A DNA stretch of 64,000 bases from Asterias rubens (Eukaryota > Echinodermata > Asteroidea > Forcipulatida > Asteriidae), in NCBI RefSeq assembly GCF_902459465.1, contig NC_047068.1, positions 14,159,195 through 14,223,194 on the forward strand, given 5' to 3'. The position numbers and the translations under genes were made by a program. The number at the start of each line of letters is the position of its first letter. The first letter of the stretch is position 1. Shown here piece after piece: positions 26,001 to 33,760 of this stretch. The notes under the pieces are model-generated. The model did not search any database. It was not told the origin of the DNA and was given only the letters and a program-made list of their open reading frames with translations.

Positions 26001-28769
26001 ATAAAGAAGCAGTTTGTTTAAGTCTATTTTCTAATTATGTAATGCTACTTTCATTGCGTGTTGGTTGTTTTTTGTAGAGCAGCGCCCGGATGAGAGCCAC
26101 TTGCAGCGGATACCGGTGCATTAAAAGTTTCTATTTTAATTTTTACATTGAAGTTGAAGTGGCACAGCAATTTGACCTCTGGCGAGGGGCACACTTCTTG
26201 AATGTGGAAAAAGAAAATTTGTTTTGAAACATTGTCAGAGGGCTCTGTGCCAGCAAAAAAAAAGCACAGGGCACCAAGGCAATATTGCTGTGGGTTAGCT
26301 ATTGTATGGGTTAATTTGAGGCCTGAACTCATGGTACAGAAGTAGCTTTGAACTGGTGTACACAACACATTTAAAATAATATTAATCTTAAATTAAATAA
26401 CTTAGGTCCTTTTTTGAAATGTAAACAGTTACAATACTAGTTGAAAATAATTGCCTGTACTAAAATAAGACATGCAAAAACGACAGACTAATTCAGTGAG
26501 AATTTTTAAACTTTTTTTTTAATTAGGCTTACACTGTATTCATTGTTTTTACTGAAATAAAACAAAAAATAATAAAATTACAGGGTTGGAATAAATCTAT
26601 CTTTAACAAAAAAACAGTCAAAGCAATGTAATTTTCAAAAAGCTGGTACTGTACAGTAGGACTCCACATCGAGTTGGCAACAAAAGCTCTGAAAGAGCAT
26701 AAAAAAAGCATTTCTAAATTAAACCACTAACAGACTTTGAATGAAATTAATTCCAAGGGCTTCCCCCTTTCAAGGAGCAGTTTCATTATTACTGAAAGCA
26801 GAAAATGCTTTTCTGACCCGATTTAAATAAGTCCGTCTTTGTGGTACGGGTGCATCCACATGGGAGTTTTTCTTTGAGTTAATTGAGCCTCGAGTTTGGA
26901 GTCGGGACTCCACGAGTCCCTTGGTGAAGATGGCTTCCTTCGTCGAGATCCTGAATTAGATTCCAAATGTATCCATGGCATAGGGCCTACATGTAGTTTA
27001 TTTCCATGTAAAGTGTTTCCAATGATATTATAACTAGGGGCAATTGCATCAACCTCCTCCCTACCTTATACATACAACATACATACAACAAGGTATTTAT
27101 ATACCGCCATTCCATCTAGATCACGGCGGTTGTGATGAAGCAAAGTAAAAATAAAATAAAAATAAAACATCACTGTGTATAAAGATGCGTTTTGAGTCCT
27201 TTCTTGAAAGTGTGAATTGAAGCAGCAGAACGTAGAGAAGCAGACAAAGTGTTCCAAAGTTGGGGGGCAACAAATTTTATTGGCGAGCTGCAAAAGCAGT
27301 GCGAGCCTGGATTCAATGCCTCCAAAATATTCCTATTGTCAGGTCTGGAATTTCATCTTTGACAAGTTAAAGGCAGTGGACACTATTGGTAAATACTCTA
27401 AATAATTATTAGCATAAAACCTTACTTGGCAACGAGTAATGGGGAGAGGTTGATGGTATAAAACATTGTAAGAAACGGCTCCCTCAGAAGTGAAGTAGTT
27501 TTCGAGAAAGAAGTAATTTTCCGCAAATTTGATTGCGAGACCTCAGATTTAGAATTTGAGGTCTCGAAATCAAGCATCTGAATGTTTTTTTTCTTTCATT
27601 ACTATATCGCAACTTCGACGGCTAATCAAGCTCAATTTTTCACAGGTTTGTTATTTTATGCATGTTGAGATACACTGGTGAGATACACTGGTGAGATACA
27701 CAAGTGAGAAGACTGATCTTTGAGAATAACAAATAGTGTCCAATGTCAAGGGCAAGGCCATTTTTTATTTTGCAAAGGGCACTTCCATTGGAAAATCTTA
27801 AAGTCAATGGGAAATGTTTGAAGGGCACTATTCAGGTAAACAGGGGCAATGTAGGCCATTGCCTCCAGGGCCTTCTGTGTAATTCCAGGCCTGACATGTA
27901 GGATGGACTTTCAGTTTTTCCACTGGTGCCCTGTTTTTGCAAAATAAGAAATGGCCTTGCATTGTCCTCTCAAAGATGAAATCCCAGACCTTGATTTTAT
28001 AGTACATGTATACCTAAAAACATTTCAAATTGAAACATGTATTGTGCAGAAGATTTTAAGAGGAACACACACACAAAACAACAAAGTTTTAAAGATACTC
28101 ACACACTCCAAGCTCCATATCTTTTTCATGTCTCTTAATGCCGCAGAAATCCCTGTCGAACATGTAGGCGACAATGACCAGGATGGGAAAGCAGATGAAG
28201 CTAACCACTGCCTCCCACACCTCAATGATGTTGGGCGAGATAATCTGCAGTACCAGAAACAACCAGATATACGCAAACAGGGAGAAGAGGGTGGTGGTAG
28301 CGAACACCTTAATACGATGAATCCCTCGAGAGTCGTCCTTCGGTATACAGGCGATGCATATGGCCGTAATGACCAGAAGATTGAACGCTGCCGACCCAAC
28401 AATGGTGCTGGGACCGAGGTCGCCGGCGTAGAAACCATTCCCGAAAATCTCAATAATCGAGAGGAGGATCTCAGGCGCGCTAGACCCAAGCGCCATGAGA
28501 GTTAGATTAGCGACGGTGTCGTTCCAGATCCGGATCTCCACTTCCTCGACACCACCGGGGAAGTCCGGATTGGCAATCTTCAGTTTTTGAGTCCTACTCG
28601 TGATGACTTCAATGGCGACCATGAAGACATCAGCGATAATTGCGATGGCAAAGAAACTCCAGAGTAGACCAAGGAGGTAGATGAACACTCGGAATTCATG
28701 GCTCCAGCCCGATTCATCCGTCAGCGGTAGAATCAGACCCTTACATTCAAGGTAAGTTGAGTTCTCCAT
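1810..28769 (-). CDS. SLC8A: Na+/Ca2+ exchanger (SLC8/NCX family), 8 coding exons, complete
   Basis: Plasma-membrane antiporter that normally exports one Ca2+ for three Na+. Coding exons in transcript order: 28769-28103, 20609-20377, 10366-10185, 7876-7647, 5150-4812, 3769-3591, 2653-2318, 2052-1810. All junctions are GT-AG and the phases agree, giving 802 residues and a TAA stop. Residues 1-205 form the first membrane half with the alpha-1 signature ALGSSAPEILLS (93-104). Residues 206-600 are the cytosolic loop: a helical linker (223-300), then Calx-beta 1 (about 326-437) and Calx-beta 2 (439-551), each with an IIDD acidic motif. Residues 602-802 form the second membrane half with alpha-2 ALGTSLPDLFAS (668-679). 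Vertebrate NCX1 is about 970 residues; the loop is shorter here and the basic XIP segment after the first membrane half is poorly conserved. No cleavable signal peptide is visible. The family is certain; the SLC8A1/2/3 paralogue cannot be assigned, because invertebrates usually carry a pre-duplication gene. Confidence 0.96.
2318..2653 (-). CDS. SLC8A: NCX coding exon 7: alpha-2 repeat
   Basis: Encodes residues 611-722, starting VIFALVPPPGF. The acceptor is ctccag|GTG and the donor is AAG|GTAAGG. It includes GDLAS (645-649), ALGTSLPDLFASK and GNVTGSNSVNVFLGLG. This is the second inverted half of the ion-binding site and is very highly conserved with all SLC8 proteins. Confidence 0.97.
3110..3240 (-). 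repeat. tRNA-derived SINE fragment (class II tRNA-like head)
   Basis: Read on the minus strand it contains GGTCTAGTTCACTGGACC-type D-arm DNA, a long variable-arm-like segment and a degenerate B box (ggttctaatcccggtc). It is the same family as 4420-4545 and 52425-52520, with the LeuRNA/SerRNA-like architecture typical of V-SINE heads. Confidence 0.6.
3274..3533. mobile_element. Foldback element, 'tttcacaaagagtttaag' family
   Basis: Terminal segments ggatttcacaaagagttt and its reverse complement near 3510-3530 bracket inner inverted repeats built from 'ttaggactagtcc' motifs. The middle (about 3363-3465) holds a second repeat also found near 15567 and 16013. Copies of related families lie at 20703-20852 and 22014-22177. 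Confidence 0.7.
3591..3769 (-). CDS. SLC8A: NCX coding exon 6: loop end and entry to second membrane half
   Basis: Encodes residues 551-610. The acceptor is gttcacag|AT and the donor is AAG|GTACAT. It holds DYAGILDRVV, a stretch aligning with the family's 'WREQFxEAI' region (SSYGDQFVDAMNV), and FDYILHFITFAFK, the start of the first hydrophobic segment of the second membrane half (family: FDYVMHFLTVFWK). Confidence 0.92.
3806..4197. mobile_element. TTAA-bounded foldback MITE, family A (copy 1)
   Basis: The ends read AAGGCAGTGGACACTATTGG and, reversed, AAAGACAATGGACACTATAGG, with TTAA at both borders. The middle carries the family's palindromic 'gatttcgagacctca' region. It sits in NCX intron 5 (3770-4811), where nothing else looks coding. 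Confidence 0.8.
4420..4545 (-). repeat. tRNA-derived SINE head (class II tRNA-like)
   Basis: On the minus strand it reads GTGGCCGAGCGGTTAGGAGC (A-box region), a variable-arm-like segment, then GTGGGTTCTAATCCCAG (B-box region). It resembles a tRNA-Leu/Ser gene but lacks a proper acceptor stem, so it is a SINE rather than a working tRNA. Confidence 0.7.
4812..5150 (-). CDS. SLC8A: NCX coding exon 5: Calx-beta domain 2
   Basis: Encodes residues 438-550 plus one base, essentially one whole Calx-beta domain. The acceptor is ttccccag|AG and the donor is GACG|GTGAGT. Visible motifs are YLVKESAG, NGKDYMGGEG, IIDDQEYEKDESF and the terminal INDDD. There is no sign of the mutually exclusive A/B exons that vertebrate NCX1 uses here; this exon joins directly and in phase to the next. 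Confidence 0.95.
5151..7646. other. NCX intron 4 (2.5 kb)
   Basis: No exon is seen. It contains a repeat at about 5511-5640 (family 'aaagactctgctaggg', see 16678-16800) and a purine/pyrimidine-rich low-complexity stretch at 6460-6680. That stretch includes a perfect small palindrome aaagggcccttt followed by aaaggcccttt. Confidence 0.6.
5511..5640 (+). repeat. Interspersed repeat 'gactctgct-gggtc' family
   Basis: Shares agccttYgagRaagactctgct, the 'gggtcRaaacRtcaggcca' block, 'gcatttatacc' and 'gcttgcaacagctaattctattttc' with copies at 11800-11960, 16678-16800 and 43130-43240. These four diverged copies show an interspersed family of unknown class. Confidence 0.65.
7647..7876 (-). CDS. SLC8A: NCX coding exon 4: rest of Calx-beta domain 1
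   Basis: Encodes residues 361-437 plus one base. The acceptor is cccacag|GTAC and the donor is GACG|GTAAGG. It contains AGSDY (D374), IIDDNEWEPDE (399-407) and the C-terminal acidic run N435-D436-D437-E438, which are the Ca2+-binding positions of the domain. The 5' edge of this exon and its acceptor recur several times in the neighbouring intron (see the tandem array at 7848-8386). Confidence 0.95.
7848..8386 (-). repeat. Tandem array carrying copies of the exon-4 splice acceptor
   Basis: Four units have landmarks gtctcRtacctgtggg at 7868, 7990, 8124 and 8270, with spacings of 122, 134 and 146 bases. The first unit is the real junction of NCX exon 4. The other three lie in intron 3 and each repeats, on the minus strand, the ..cacag acceptor plus about 29 bases of exon start (peptides YETVNG-, YETIYG- and YETMNG-like) with no stop. 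The remainder of the unit is intron sequence (atcggtttatcgttag, gtcggctaattaattcagc). Diverged relatives lie at 9257-9412. Confidence 0.88.
9257..9412 (-). repeat. Diverged outlying units of the intron-3 tandem array
   Basis: Shares cctgtgtgtattcaagcatc, gattgggttagcattagtaa, gtcggctaattcatgcag and gcaccacagt with the main array 870 bases away. A second partial unit begins at about 9390. The exon-derived part is largely lost here. Confidence 0.75.
9583..9900 (+). repeat. tRNA-derived SINE split by a nested foldback element
   Basis: An A-box-like segment (tctcggtggtttagttggta) at 9590-9610 and a canonical B box (ggttcgaatccc) at about 9836-9847 are 240 bases apart instead of about 35. The excess is the foldback element at 9631-9819. 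Removing it leaves a normal tRNA-like head followed by tail sequence. Confidence 0.75.
9631..9819. mobile_element. 189 bp foldback element inserted in a SINE head
   Basis: The left end GACCGCTCCAGTAGGCTCCG and the reverse complement of the right end GACCGATCCACTAAGCTCCG match over 24 bases with about four differences. It is GC-rich compared with its surroundings and has two inner CACGTG-type sites. It carries no ORF of its own; the longer open frame across this region is a by-product. Confidence 0.75.
10185..10366 (-). CDS. SLC8A: NCX coding exon 3: start of Calx-beta domain 1
   Basis: Encodes residues 301-360 plus two bases of 361. The acceptor is tatag|TTG and the donor is CG|GTAAGA. A lysine-rich lead (KIKKKEL) precedes the first beta strands of Calx-beta 1 (KAVVEFRASSCAVYENEKKV). 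E339 in YEN corresponds to the Ca2+-coordinating glutamate of the 'MEN' motif in NCX1. Confidence 0.93.
11464..11700 (+). mobile_element. Family-A foldback MITE, truncated (left half)
   Basis: Carries the family's left arm (agtaattgtcaaagacaag, aataacaaacctgtgaaaat, cacccttgtcacacgaagtt) up to the central 'gagacctcaa' palindrome and then stops. The right arm is missing. Confidence 0.75.
11800..11960 (+). repeat. Interspersed repeat 'gactctgct-gggtc' family
   Basis: Contains the family block in both orientations around 11815-11870 (ctagcagagtctttctcaag and aagaaagactttgctagggtc), then 'tgcatttataccatc' and 'gcaacagccagtctatttt'. Confidence 0.6.
13258..13395 (+). repeat. tRNA-derived SINE fragment
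   Basis: Shares 'gcctttcacctctg', a degenerate B box (ggttccaatcc), 'accagagacttgcatgt' and 'gattgggtttt' with the better copy at 33618-33760. The head is lost. Confidence 0.55.
13858..14445. mobile_element. Family-A foldback MITE, enlarged composite copy
   Basis: TTAA borders both sides. It is 588 bases instead of about 385: a nearly full forward copy ends at 'taccaagtaagg' near 14190 and continues into a second inverted arm (ctccctctgaagtaacgtag onward). It may result from two insertions or from unequal repair of the palindrome. Confidence 0.8.
15588..16005. mobile_element. Family-A foldback MITE with internal 35 bp duplication
   Basis: Left border is TTAA then AGGCAGTGGACACTATTGG; the right end has decayed. 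A 35-base unit (gtgccatagttttcg...ttttcaac) is repeated in tandem at about 15712-15780. The element interrupts another repeat: flanks 'gggaagaaactataaataaa' and 'gtgttggctctgaaaag' are contiguous parts of the insert seen at 3363-3465. Confidence 0.8.
16678..16800 (+). repeat. Interspersed repeat 'gactctgct-gggtc' family
   Basis: The clearest copy of this family: ctctgctagggtcgaaacgt, ccattaacaattgtttgcat, then cagcttgcaacagctaattc. Confidence 0.65.
17456..17822 (-). repeat. Full-length tRNA-derived SINE with ATT tail
   Basis: On the minus strand it begins GGGTGGCGTAGTTGGCTTGT (A-box region). A canonical B box GGTTCGATTCCC lies at about 17755-17766. A tRNA-unrelated body follows, and it ends in a (TTA)n tract at 17456-17471. 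A 30-base unit (ggcatgcaagggcgcctttg...) is duplicated within the body at 17548-17608. It looks young compared with the other SINEs. Confidence 0.85.
18222..18368. repeat. Hairpin-type repeat ending 'cagctttatgaaattgagc'
   Basis: Member of a foldback family whose arms carry 'gctaagcacaa' and 'tctgcttaacagc' and which ends in 'tatgaaattgagc'. Other copies lie at 21307-21490, 31040-31197, 42205-42380, 58385-58750 and 61170-61355. Confidence 0.55.
18492..18625 (+). repeat. Interspersed repeat 'gggcacttccattgg' family
   Basis: Shows the family core: tttcattttacaaagggcac, 'ttccattggaaaat', 'tttgaaggggcactaagg' and 'taattccaggcctg'. At least nine further copies are scattered through the window, for example 22177-22292, 27745-27990, 38106-38288, 51926-52082 and 56197-56355. 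Confidence 0.65.
19556..19640 (+). mobile_element. LINE 3' tail
   Basis: ggagcaagcgccatgagcac, 'ggcggataccggcactata' and a (TTA)n end match the usual shape of a CR1/L2-like non-LTR retrotransposon 3' end. A related sequence is at 26080-26115. No reverse transcriptase remains. Confidence 0.55.
20377..20609 (-). CDS. SLC8A: NCX coding exon 2: cytosolic linker before Calx-beta 1
   Basis: Encodes residues 223-300. The acceptor is caacag|CT and the donor is GAA|GTAAGA. The peptide matches the NCX linker that precedes the first Calx-beta domain, a helical segment with charged patches followed by SRSWYRVNASRGMLG (compare the family's SRAFYRIQATRLMTG). The two leading bases complete the serine codon left open by exon 1, which confirms the join. 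Confidence 0.93.
20703..20852. mobile_element. Foldback element 'gcagctgatttcac' family
   Basis: The left end gcagccgatttcacgaaac and the reverse complement of the right end cagctgtcgatttcaccaaa bracket inverted 'ctaggattgatcc' and 'taagattaatc' motifs. Confidence 0.7.
21307..21490. repeat. Hairpin-type repeat 'gctaagcacaa' family
   Basis: Contains cgctaagcacaaacaaattg followed by 'tgtgcttagc', an internal palindrome, and ends in 'aactttctgcctaacag'. Confidence 0.55.
22014..22177. mobile_element. Foldback element 'gcagctgatttcac' family
   Basis: The ends gcagctgatttcacaaaaca and (reversed) ctgtcgatttcaccaaactt enclose inverted 'aggattaatcc' and 'taatattaatccc' motifs. This is a second copy of the element at 20703-20852. 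Confidence 0.7.
22177..22292 (-). repeat. Interspersed repeat 'gggcacttccattgg' family, reversed
   Basis: Reads the family core in reverse: 'tgccccttcaaaaagttccc', 'aaatgcccattgcaaaatg' and 'ggccttgccctttcaaagatg'. It directly abuts the foldback element on its left. Confidence 0.6.
23655..23740 (-). repeat. tRNA-like SINE fragment
   Basis: The minus strand contains a perfect B box (GGTTCGAACCCC) and an A-box-side segment, but the cloverleaf cannot be closed. Confidence 0.5.
25925..26115 (+). mobile_element. LINE ORF2 C-terminus and 3' tail remnant
   Basis: The frame around 25930-26010 gives a degraded 'LPETAKLSNSLG...LKTHLHK'-type sequence, the usual last residues of CR1/L2-like ORF2, with a frameshift. 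The tail 'agcggataccggtgc' follows. Confidence 0.45.
27367..27747. mobile_element. TTAA foldback MITE, family A
   Basis: Left border TTAA|AGGCAGTGGACACTATTGG; the right arm is decayed near 27740. A short direct duplication 'gagatacactggt' (27667-27692) lies in the right arm. Immediately followed by a 'gggcacttccattgg' family copy (27745-27990). Confidence 0.78.
27745..27990. repeat. Interspersed repeat 'gggcacttccattgg' family, two facing copies
   Basis: A forward core (ttgcaaagggcacttccatt ... ccaggcctga) is followed by a reversed one (ggccttgcattgtcctctcaaagatgaaatcc), forming a head-to-head pair. Confidence 0.6.
28103..28769 (-). CDS. SLC8A: NCX coding exon 1: N-terminus, first membrane half, alpha-1 repeat
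   Basis: Encodes residues 1-222 plus one base. The start is the ATG at 28769-28767, with A at -3 and G at +4. An in-frame TGA lies 45 bases upstream within the same exon. Hydrophobic segments begin around residue 27. It contains the alpha-1 motif ALGSSAPEILLS and GDLGPSTIVGSAAFN (116-130), both diagnostic of the SLC8 transport core, plus a possible N-glycosylation site NST at residues 3-5. The donor is TGT|GTGAGT (phase 1). Confidence 0.95.
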
Positions 28770-28844
28770 TCTTACCGATGACTTGAGTTTCACACAACTT
28801 GGAAATCAGTCTGCAGCATGAATCTTCACTGAGTCAACGAAGTT
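28770..28844 (-). promoter_or_regulatory. SLC8A: 5' UTR part of NCX exon with an upstream ORF
   Basis: A strong acceptor, with a T-rich tract ending tttgcag, stands just above 28844, so the exon probably starts there as 5' UTR. It carries a 9-codon upstream ORF (ATG at 28819, TGA ending 28790) lying 20 bases before the main ATG. That TGA is in a different frame from the main ORF. A second TGA, inside the same stretch, closes the main frame upstream. One or more non-coding exons must lie further upstream (above 28870); I could not find them. Confidence 0.6.
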
Positions 28845-28914
28845 CTGCAAACAAAAGAAAAAAGCAACCAATTGATATTAATTTCAAAACAGCCTCTTCC
28901 ACCGGGCTACATAT

Positions 28915-29020
28915 TTGTAGCTCAGTGGTCTAGTGGTAAGACATCTGCTCTAGCAATAGAATATGCTCTAGCAATACAAAGGTTCAAACCCCACCCAAGT
29001 GATTTGACCGAGGTTTTTTC
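28915..29020 (+). repeat. tRNA-derived SINE head
   Basis: tagctcagtggtctagtggt (A box) and ggttcaaacccca (B box) are present; 'tgctctagcaata' is duplicated between them, breaking the anticodon arm. It lies just upstream of the NCX start exon. Confidence 0.65.
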
Positions 29021-32000
29021 ACAGAAATCAGTAAAGTGAGTATACAGTGCAGATCGACCATCAGCTCCTGTGTATCACTATCAGCCCTGTATGATACCTT
29101 GTGCACACTCATAGTGGAGACTTTTTTACAAAGTTGGTATGCCTGGACCAGTGCTATCAGGGATGAACGCTTTTATCCAGCACTTTTGCATAGCAAAATA
29201 TTTCGACTGAAAATATTTTGTGCGCGCTAAATGGTGATGTTGAGTGGCAAATGATGACTTGAAAATAAAAAAAAATGTTATTTTTAACAACAATTTGTTT
29301 ACTAAGTATTGATTACGTGACCAGAACAGTATTTGTATTACCTGCATGCAAAAACAACAAACAACTCAACCTAAACAATGGCCTTGATTTTGCGCCACAA
29401 AGAATAACTCTTTTCAATGGCCATGGCTGGGTATTGGCAACTGCCGTTAACTACACATGTACATACCAACTGCAACACAACAAATTCCAATGTAAATAAC
29501 ACAAATACTAGAATGCACTTTTTTTCCAGCAACTAGACACAATAGTGGATTTCGGAATTGAAATAATCAATCATTTTTGCAACTTCAAGAGCAAAAGCAT
29601 AAACCGGAAAGCAAAATATGGCATAGTATTGGCTTGTGTTATAATTTATAGACCCAACTGTGGTATTCACTGTTGTGTTTAGCCCACACAGATGAATTAC
29701 ACATTATTATGTAGACTCAGCTTCAAGCTCCACTGAATTTCAATTGTACATCATTAATGCCAAAAATTCTTTGATATGAATTGTACAATTATAACTGTAA
29801 ACATGTCCAACCAACAAGCACGTTCGTGAAGATTATTCCAAAAAATGTGTGCACTGTGATTGCATGTGTAGCCACAAATGCTTTCTGAACATACCCTTAC
29901 AATTTTGTGTAGACTATCTTTTCCAATGAACACAATCAACAAAAAATAGTTTTTCTACCCCTTTTGTTTCTTTAATGGTCCCTCATATTTGTTTATCGTC
30001 AGCTTCATCTGACTGCACTCTGCTTTTTAATTTTAGCATGGTTGTGAAATTTTGATAGTTGTACTTCATGTGAAAGGACAACAGTGAATAGACTGTCCAA
30101 ATCATGCTGAAAACAAATAATAGGCAATCGATGCTTATCACATTTGTAGCAAGGGATATTAATTTGTCATCATGTAAGGGCTTTGTGTTGTCATTTACAT
30201 CGTAGCCTTTAGATAGACTAAGCCGAGGACATCAGGCAAAATACTATTTTCATGGCGCATCTATCTTGATTTTCTCCCCACTCAGATCAATGTCACTAAC
30301 TGAAGAGCTTCAGTAGAGGGGCACATAACAATAAGTCTGGTTACTTTTTGTACAATGAATATTAGCATCCATAACTATAAATTGATACAGGGATCAAGAC
30401 CAAGATGGTGGCAGCATGAAGGGGTGACAACCTACAATTTTGCAAGTTTTGGCATGTATTATAACAAAGGTTGTTTCAGTCAGTAAGCAGTTTGCACTTT
30501 AGGCATGTACAGGTATAATGATCCTTATCAAATGTTTACCAAATTCCTCTGAAAATTTAAGCTGTGGTTTACATTCCTGTTGTTGCAATCAATGCACACA
30601 CATATTATAGCATTCATTAAAGTGCTTTATCTGCACTTAGTAGTTTTAATGAAAGGTACAAGATTATGTAAACAAGACAGTTTTATAATTTATGAATAGT
30701 GAGACCCAAGTTACAAAACAGTGCTATGCTCATCATACACATTACAGATCCATTTTTAAGAACTGGTGAAATAACTGAACTACGCGTCACGTATCACAAA
30801 TCTTTGCAGGGGAGGATGACTTGTATCCTTGCAATCTTAAGAATTCATCAATCTGTTTTAAAGTTCTTTGCCTTCTTTCCAAGCATCTTGATAAATAATC
30901 TCTAAGGAGGTTTAGCATGCAACCTAAATAGACAGAGAGGCATGAAAAAGTCACCAGTTGGGCCCCAAGGACTCCTGACACAAGCTAGATGAGAGAAGCT
31001 TTTTATCTTTTGCTTGCACCCCTTTAAACCAAACAATATTAAACAATTGACTGCTAAGCAGAAATGAACAGGATGCCAGTCATAAAATGTAGATGTGATA
31101 TGGTAGTTTGGCTGGTAGCATTTTTCAGGTAAGCACAATTTTGTTGTGCTTAGATACTTTTAGTGCTTTGAAAAACAGCTCTATGAAATTGAGCCCTTAA
31201 GACAACCCTTGCAGTTTTGAGTCAGTTTTTTTTTCATGGTTCTTGAAGTGATAATATCTTGGCTAATTACAGTATATTCTAAATAAATATTTAAAACTAC
31301 ATGCAGACAGCCAAAGGGTATTTTGCTGCTATATGTAGCTTACAGCGAAAATCTTTGACCGTGTGCACGCAAAAGGTAGCTCACTTCGCTGCTAACTTAA
31401 AAAGTTAAAAAAGCTAAATTTGATACTTTGACCACAGGTAAGGAATTTAGCAGGACTTGTGTTTTCCTCGTGTGATCCTGAATGCAACTTAGCTAGCTGT
31501 AAACACAAATTCAGCTCGATATTTCGACAAGGTATCTGCATTAGGGTAGAAATACTGCCATGCTGAGCGCTACACTTTAAACAGCAAAATTCCTTACTGC
31601 ACATTAATATTGTGAAATTTAAAATGGGAGGAATGTGAAACACTATCTGCCTTGGAAATCATTATCATTCCACTTCATGGCAGGTGACCATCAGTAAGTG
31701 TTTCCCATTTAATGTTTTATCTTGGCGCGTTTCACCAATCGTAAAATTACAAACCAAGCTATTAGGAAGAATTCCCAGCAGCATTGATGTTGGGAAATTT
31801 CAGACATTACTGCTTCAAATTTAAATGGCATGCTCTGAAGACATACACTTAATAGAGAACATTATAAACTGAAACTATTTGAAAGAGCCCTACAGATGTA
31901 TAGATTAGATTATCTTTCCTGAATTGTTGGAAACTTCAAAAGCAGGTGAGCTCAATGTTCAGCAGGATGCAACCAAAATATGTTTAAAAGTAAACACTAA

Positions 32001-33617
32001 AAGCTGACTGTAAAACAAACACATTACACTATACATATTTGTTACACATAAATGTGTAAAAGTTTTTTTTACCACATATTTCCGCCCAGCTTTAATTTTA
32101 GGCAACCGATACTTCAATGATTATAGTTCAGTTGCACGTATGCTGTCCACCACGCCAGATAAATTTATACATAGCATGCACGGAGAGGTAAAACACTTTT
32201 ATAACTGTAATGCTTGGGGTGGTGAAGAGTTGGCACAACCAGCCAAGGTACTTCTTGAAGGCACTAGAGGCAATTGCCTCCATGCCATTGGTCTTTATCT
32301 GATAAAGTGCTCCTTGAAATGTTCCAGTAAAAATTGTTATGTCCCTCATACATGTTTCTTTTACTAAGCAAAATAAAAATGCCACGCCCCAAAACAAAGG
32401 CTTGGTGGGTGCATTTAGCCCAGTAAGGGTAGGCTGGCTGCTAGAGGTACAGTGTGTGCACCTGTTTGTGCTCTGGGGTAGTTAAATTGGGCACTTTGTT
32501 GTGTATGCTCTACTTCCCTTTAGCCCACACAAAATACTTTTACAAATTTACATGACACCCAAATCCTTCATCGATCATAAGATTTAAGTTAAAAGCACAC
32601 AGGCAACTGATGATTAAAGAGTTGTGCACCAAGCATTCAACCATGCCATGGTCAAGCATAATAGTCCAACCATAAAGAAAGTGGTCCAACCGTAGCAGTC
32701 AGCCCTGGTGCCAGTGTATTTTGGTTTTTAAACTAATTCATGCAGAACTGTCTGTGCAAGAAACTGCACTTGTAATCACGCCTAAATGTATAGAAACTAA
32801 CAATGCACTAAAAGAAAAATGTGTGGGCTTGAGATTGTGCATCAGTGAGTGATACACTTACCCCGTAGAAATTGGATTGCATTGCTGGCCTGTACTTCGT
32901 TGTTGTACATGTTTTTAGCAAGGCAGCTTTTTTCTTTAAAAAGGCAACCACTATTAGGCAAACTTCAATTTCTATTGAAACCATTTCAAAGGAAACCAAA
33001 ACAGTTTAGACCAAGACAATGACCAGCTGGGCGTGGGGAGGTTTGCCACTATTGCCTTAATAAACAGGCCTGCAACTCAAATAATTTTATGTAGGGCAAT
33101 TATGTATTATACTTTTGATTCATACACAATATGAAGGGTAATATTTAAGGGATTTGAGGCATTGCATGGTGAGGTTTCAATATTTGGTTTGCAGAAACAC
33201 CGTGTGTACATTATATCTGCTCGCCAGGTAGATTATGTTCTTTAGTGAACTATCTTTCTTTATACTACCGCAGAGTAGATTATCAGAATTGGGGAGACTT
33301 CTCAGTTCTGAAAAGAACTGTCCTGCTTTTGAAAAAAAAAAGAGATGCACAGAGCTTGGACTTCCATGTAAGTCAATTGTCAGGTGCTGCACTTAGGGAT
33401 TTGACTACAATTGTATTATCATCATTTAGGTTTTGTATGCAGGGATACATTATACTTGAACTTGATATGAGGAAGTGTGTAAGCCAACACTCCGGGACCT
33501 TGATAAATTGGGTGCCATTCCCTGAATTAATAACTTGGCTTCCTGTGTCTACAGTGTGTATTTCAAATTCAGTGTCTGTTTTATTTGCTAAGTTTTATAT
33601 TCACAGTTTTTAATCAG

Positions 33618-33760
33618 GTTTGTTGGCTCAGCGGTTTCGTGCATTGCCTTTCACCTTCACCTCTGTAAAAGTTGATTGTATCCCACCTCAGACCAGAGCC
33701 TTGATTGTGGATTGGGTTTTGATTCTGGACTTGTATATATACCAAACTGTTGGTCAAGTA
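33618..33760 (+). repeat. tRNA-derived SINE
   Basis: The head 'ttggctcagcggtttcgtgc' is followed by a degenerate B box and the family body 'cagaccagagccttgattgt', 'gattgggttttgattc'. A relative lies at 13258-13395. Confidence 0.6.

Larger units (their letters stand above)
20610..28102. other. NCX intron 1 (7.5 kb)
   Basis: Repeat-rich. It holds foldback elements at 20703-20852, 21307-21490 and 22014-22177, 'gggcacttcc' family copies at 21066-21180, 22177-22292, 26154-26330 and 27745-27990, a tRNA-like fragment at 23655-23740, a LINE remnant at 25925-26115 and a family-A MITE at 27367-27747. No coding exon is recognised, and no signal-peptide exon was found here. Confidence 0.6.

Noticed and set aside
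27951-28505. A 184-codon plus-strand open frame
   Set aside because: It is antisense to the well-supported first coding exon of the exchanger; its sequence shows no family resemblance and its composition follows from the opposite strand.
33245-33613. A 122-codon plus-strand open frame
   Set aside because: AT-rich, no motif and flanked by SINE DNA; compatible with chance.
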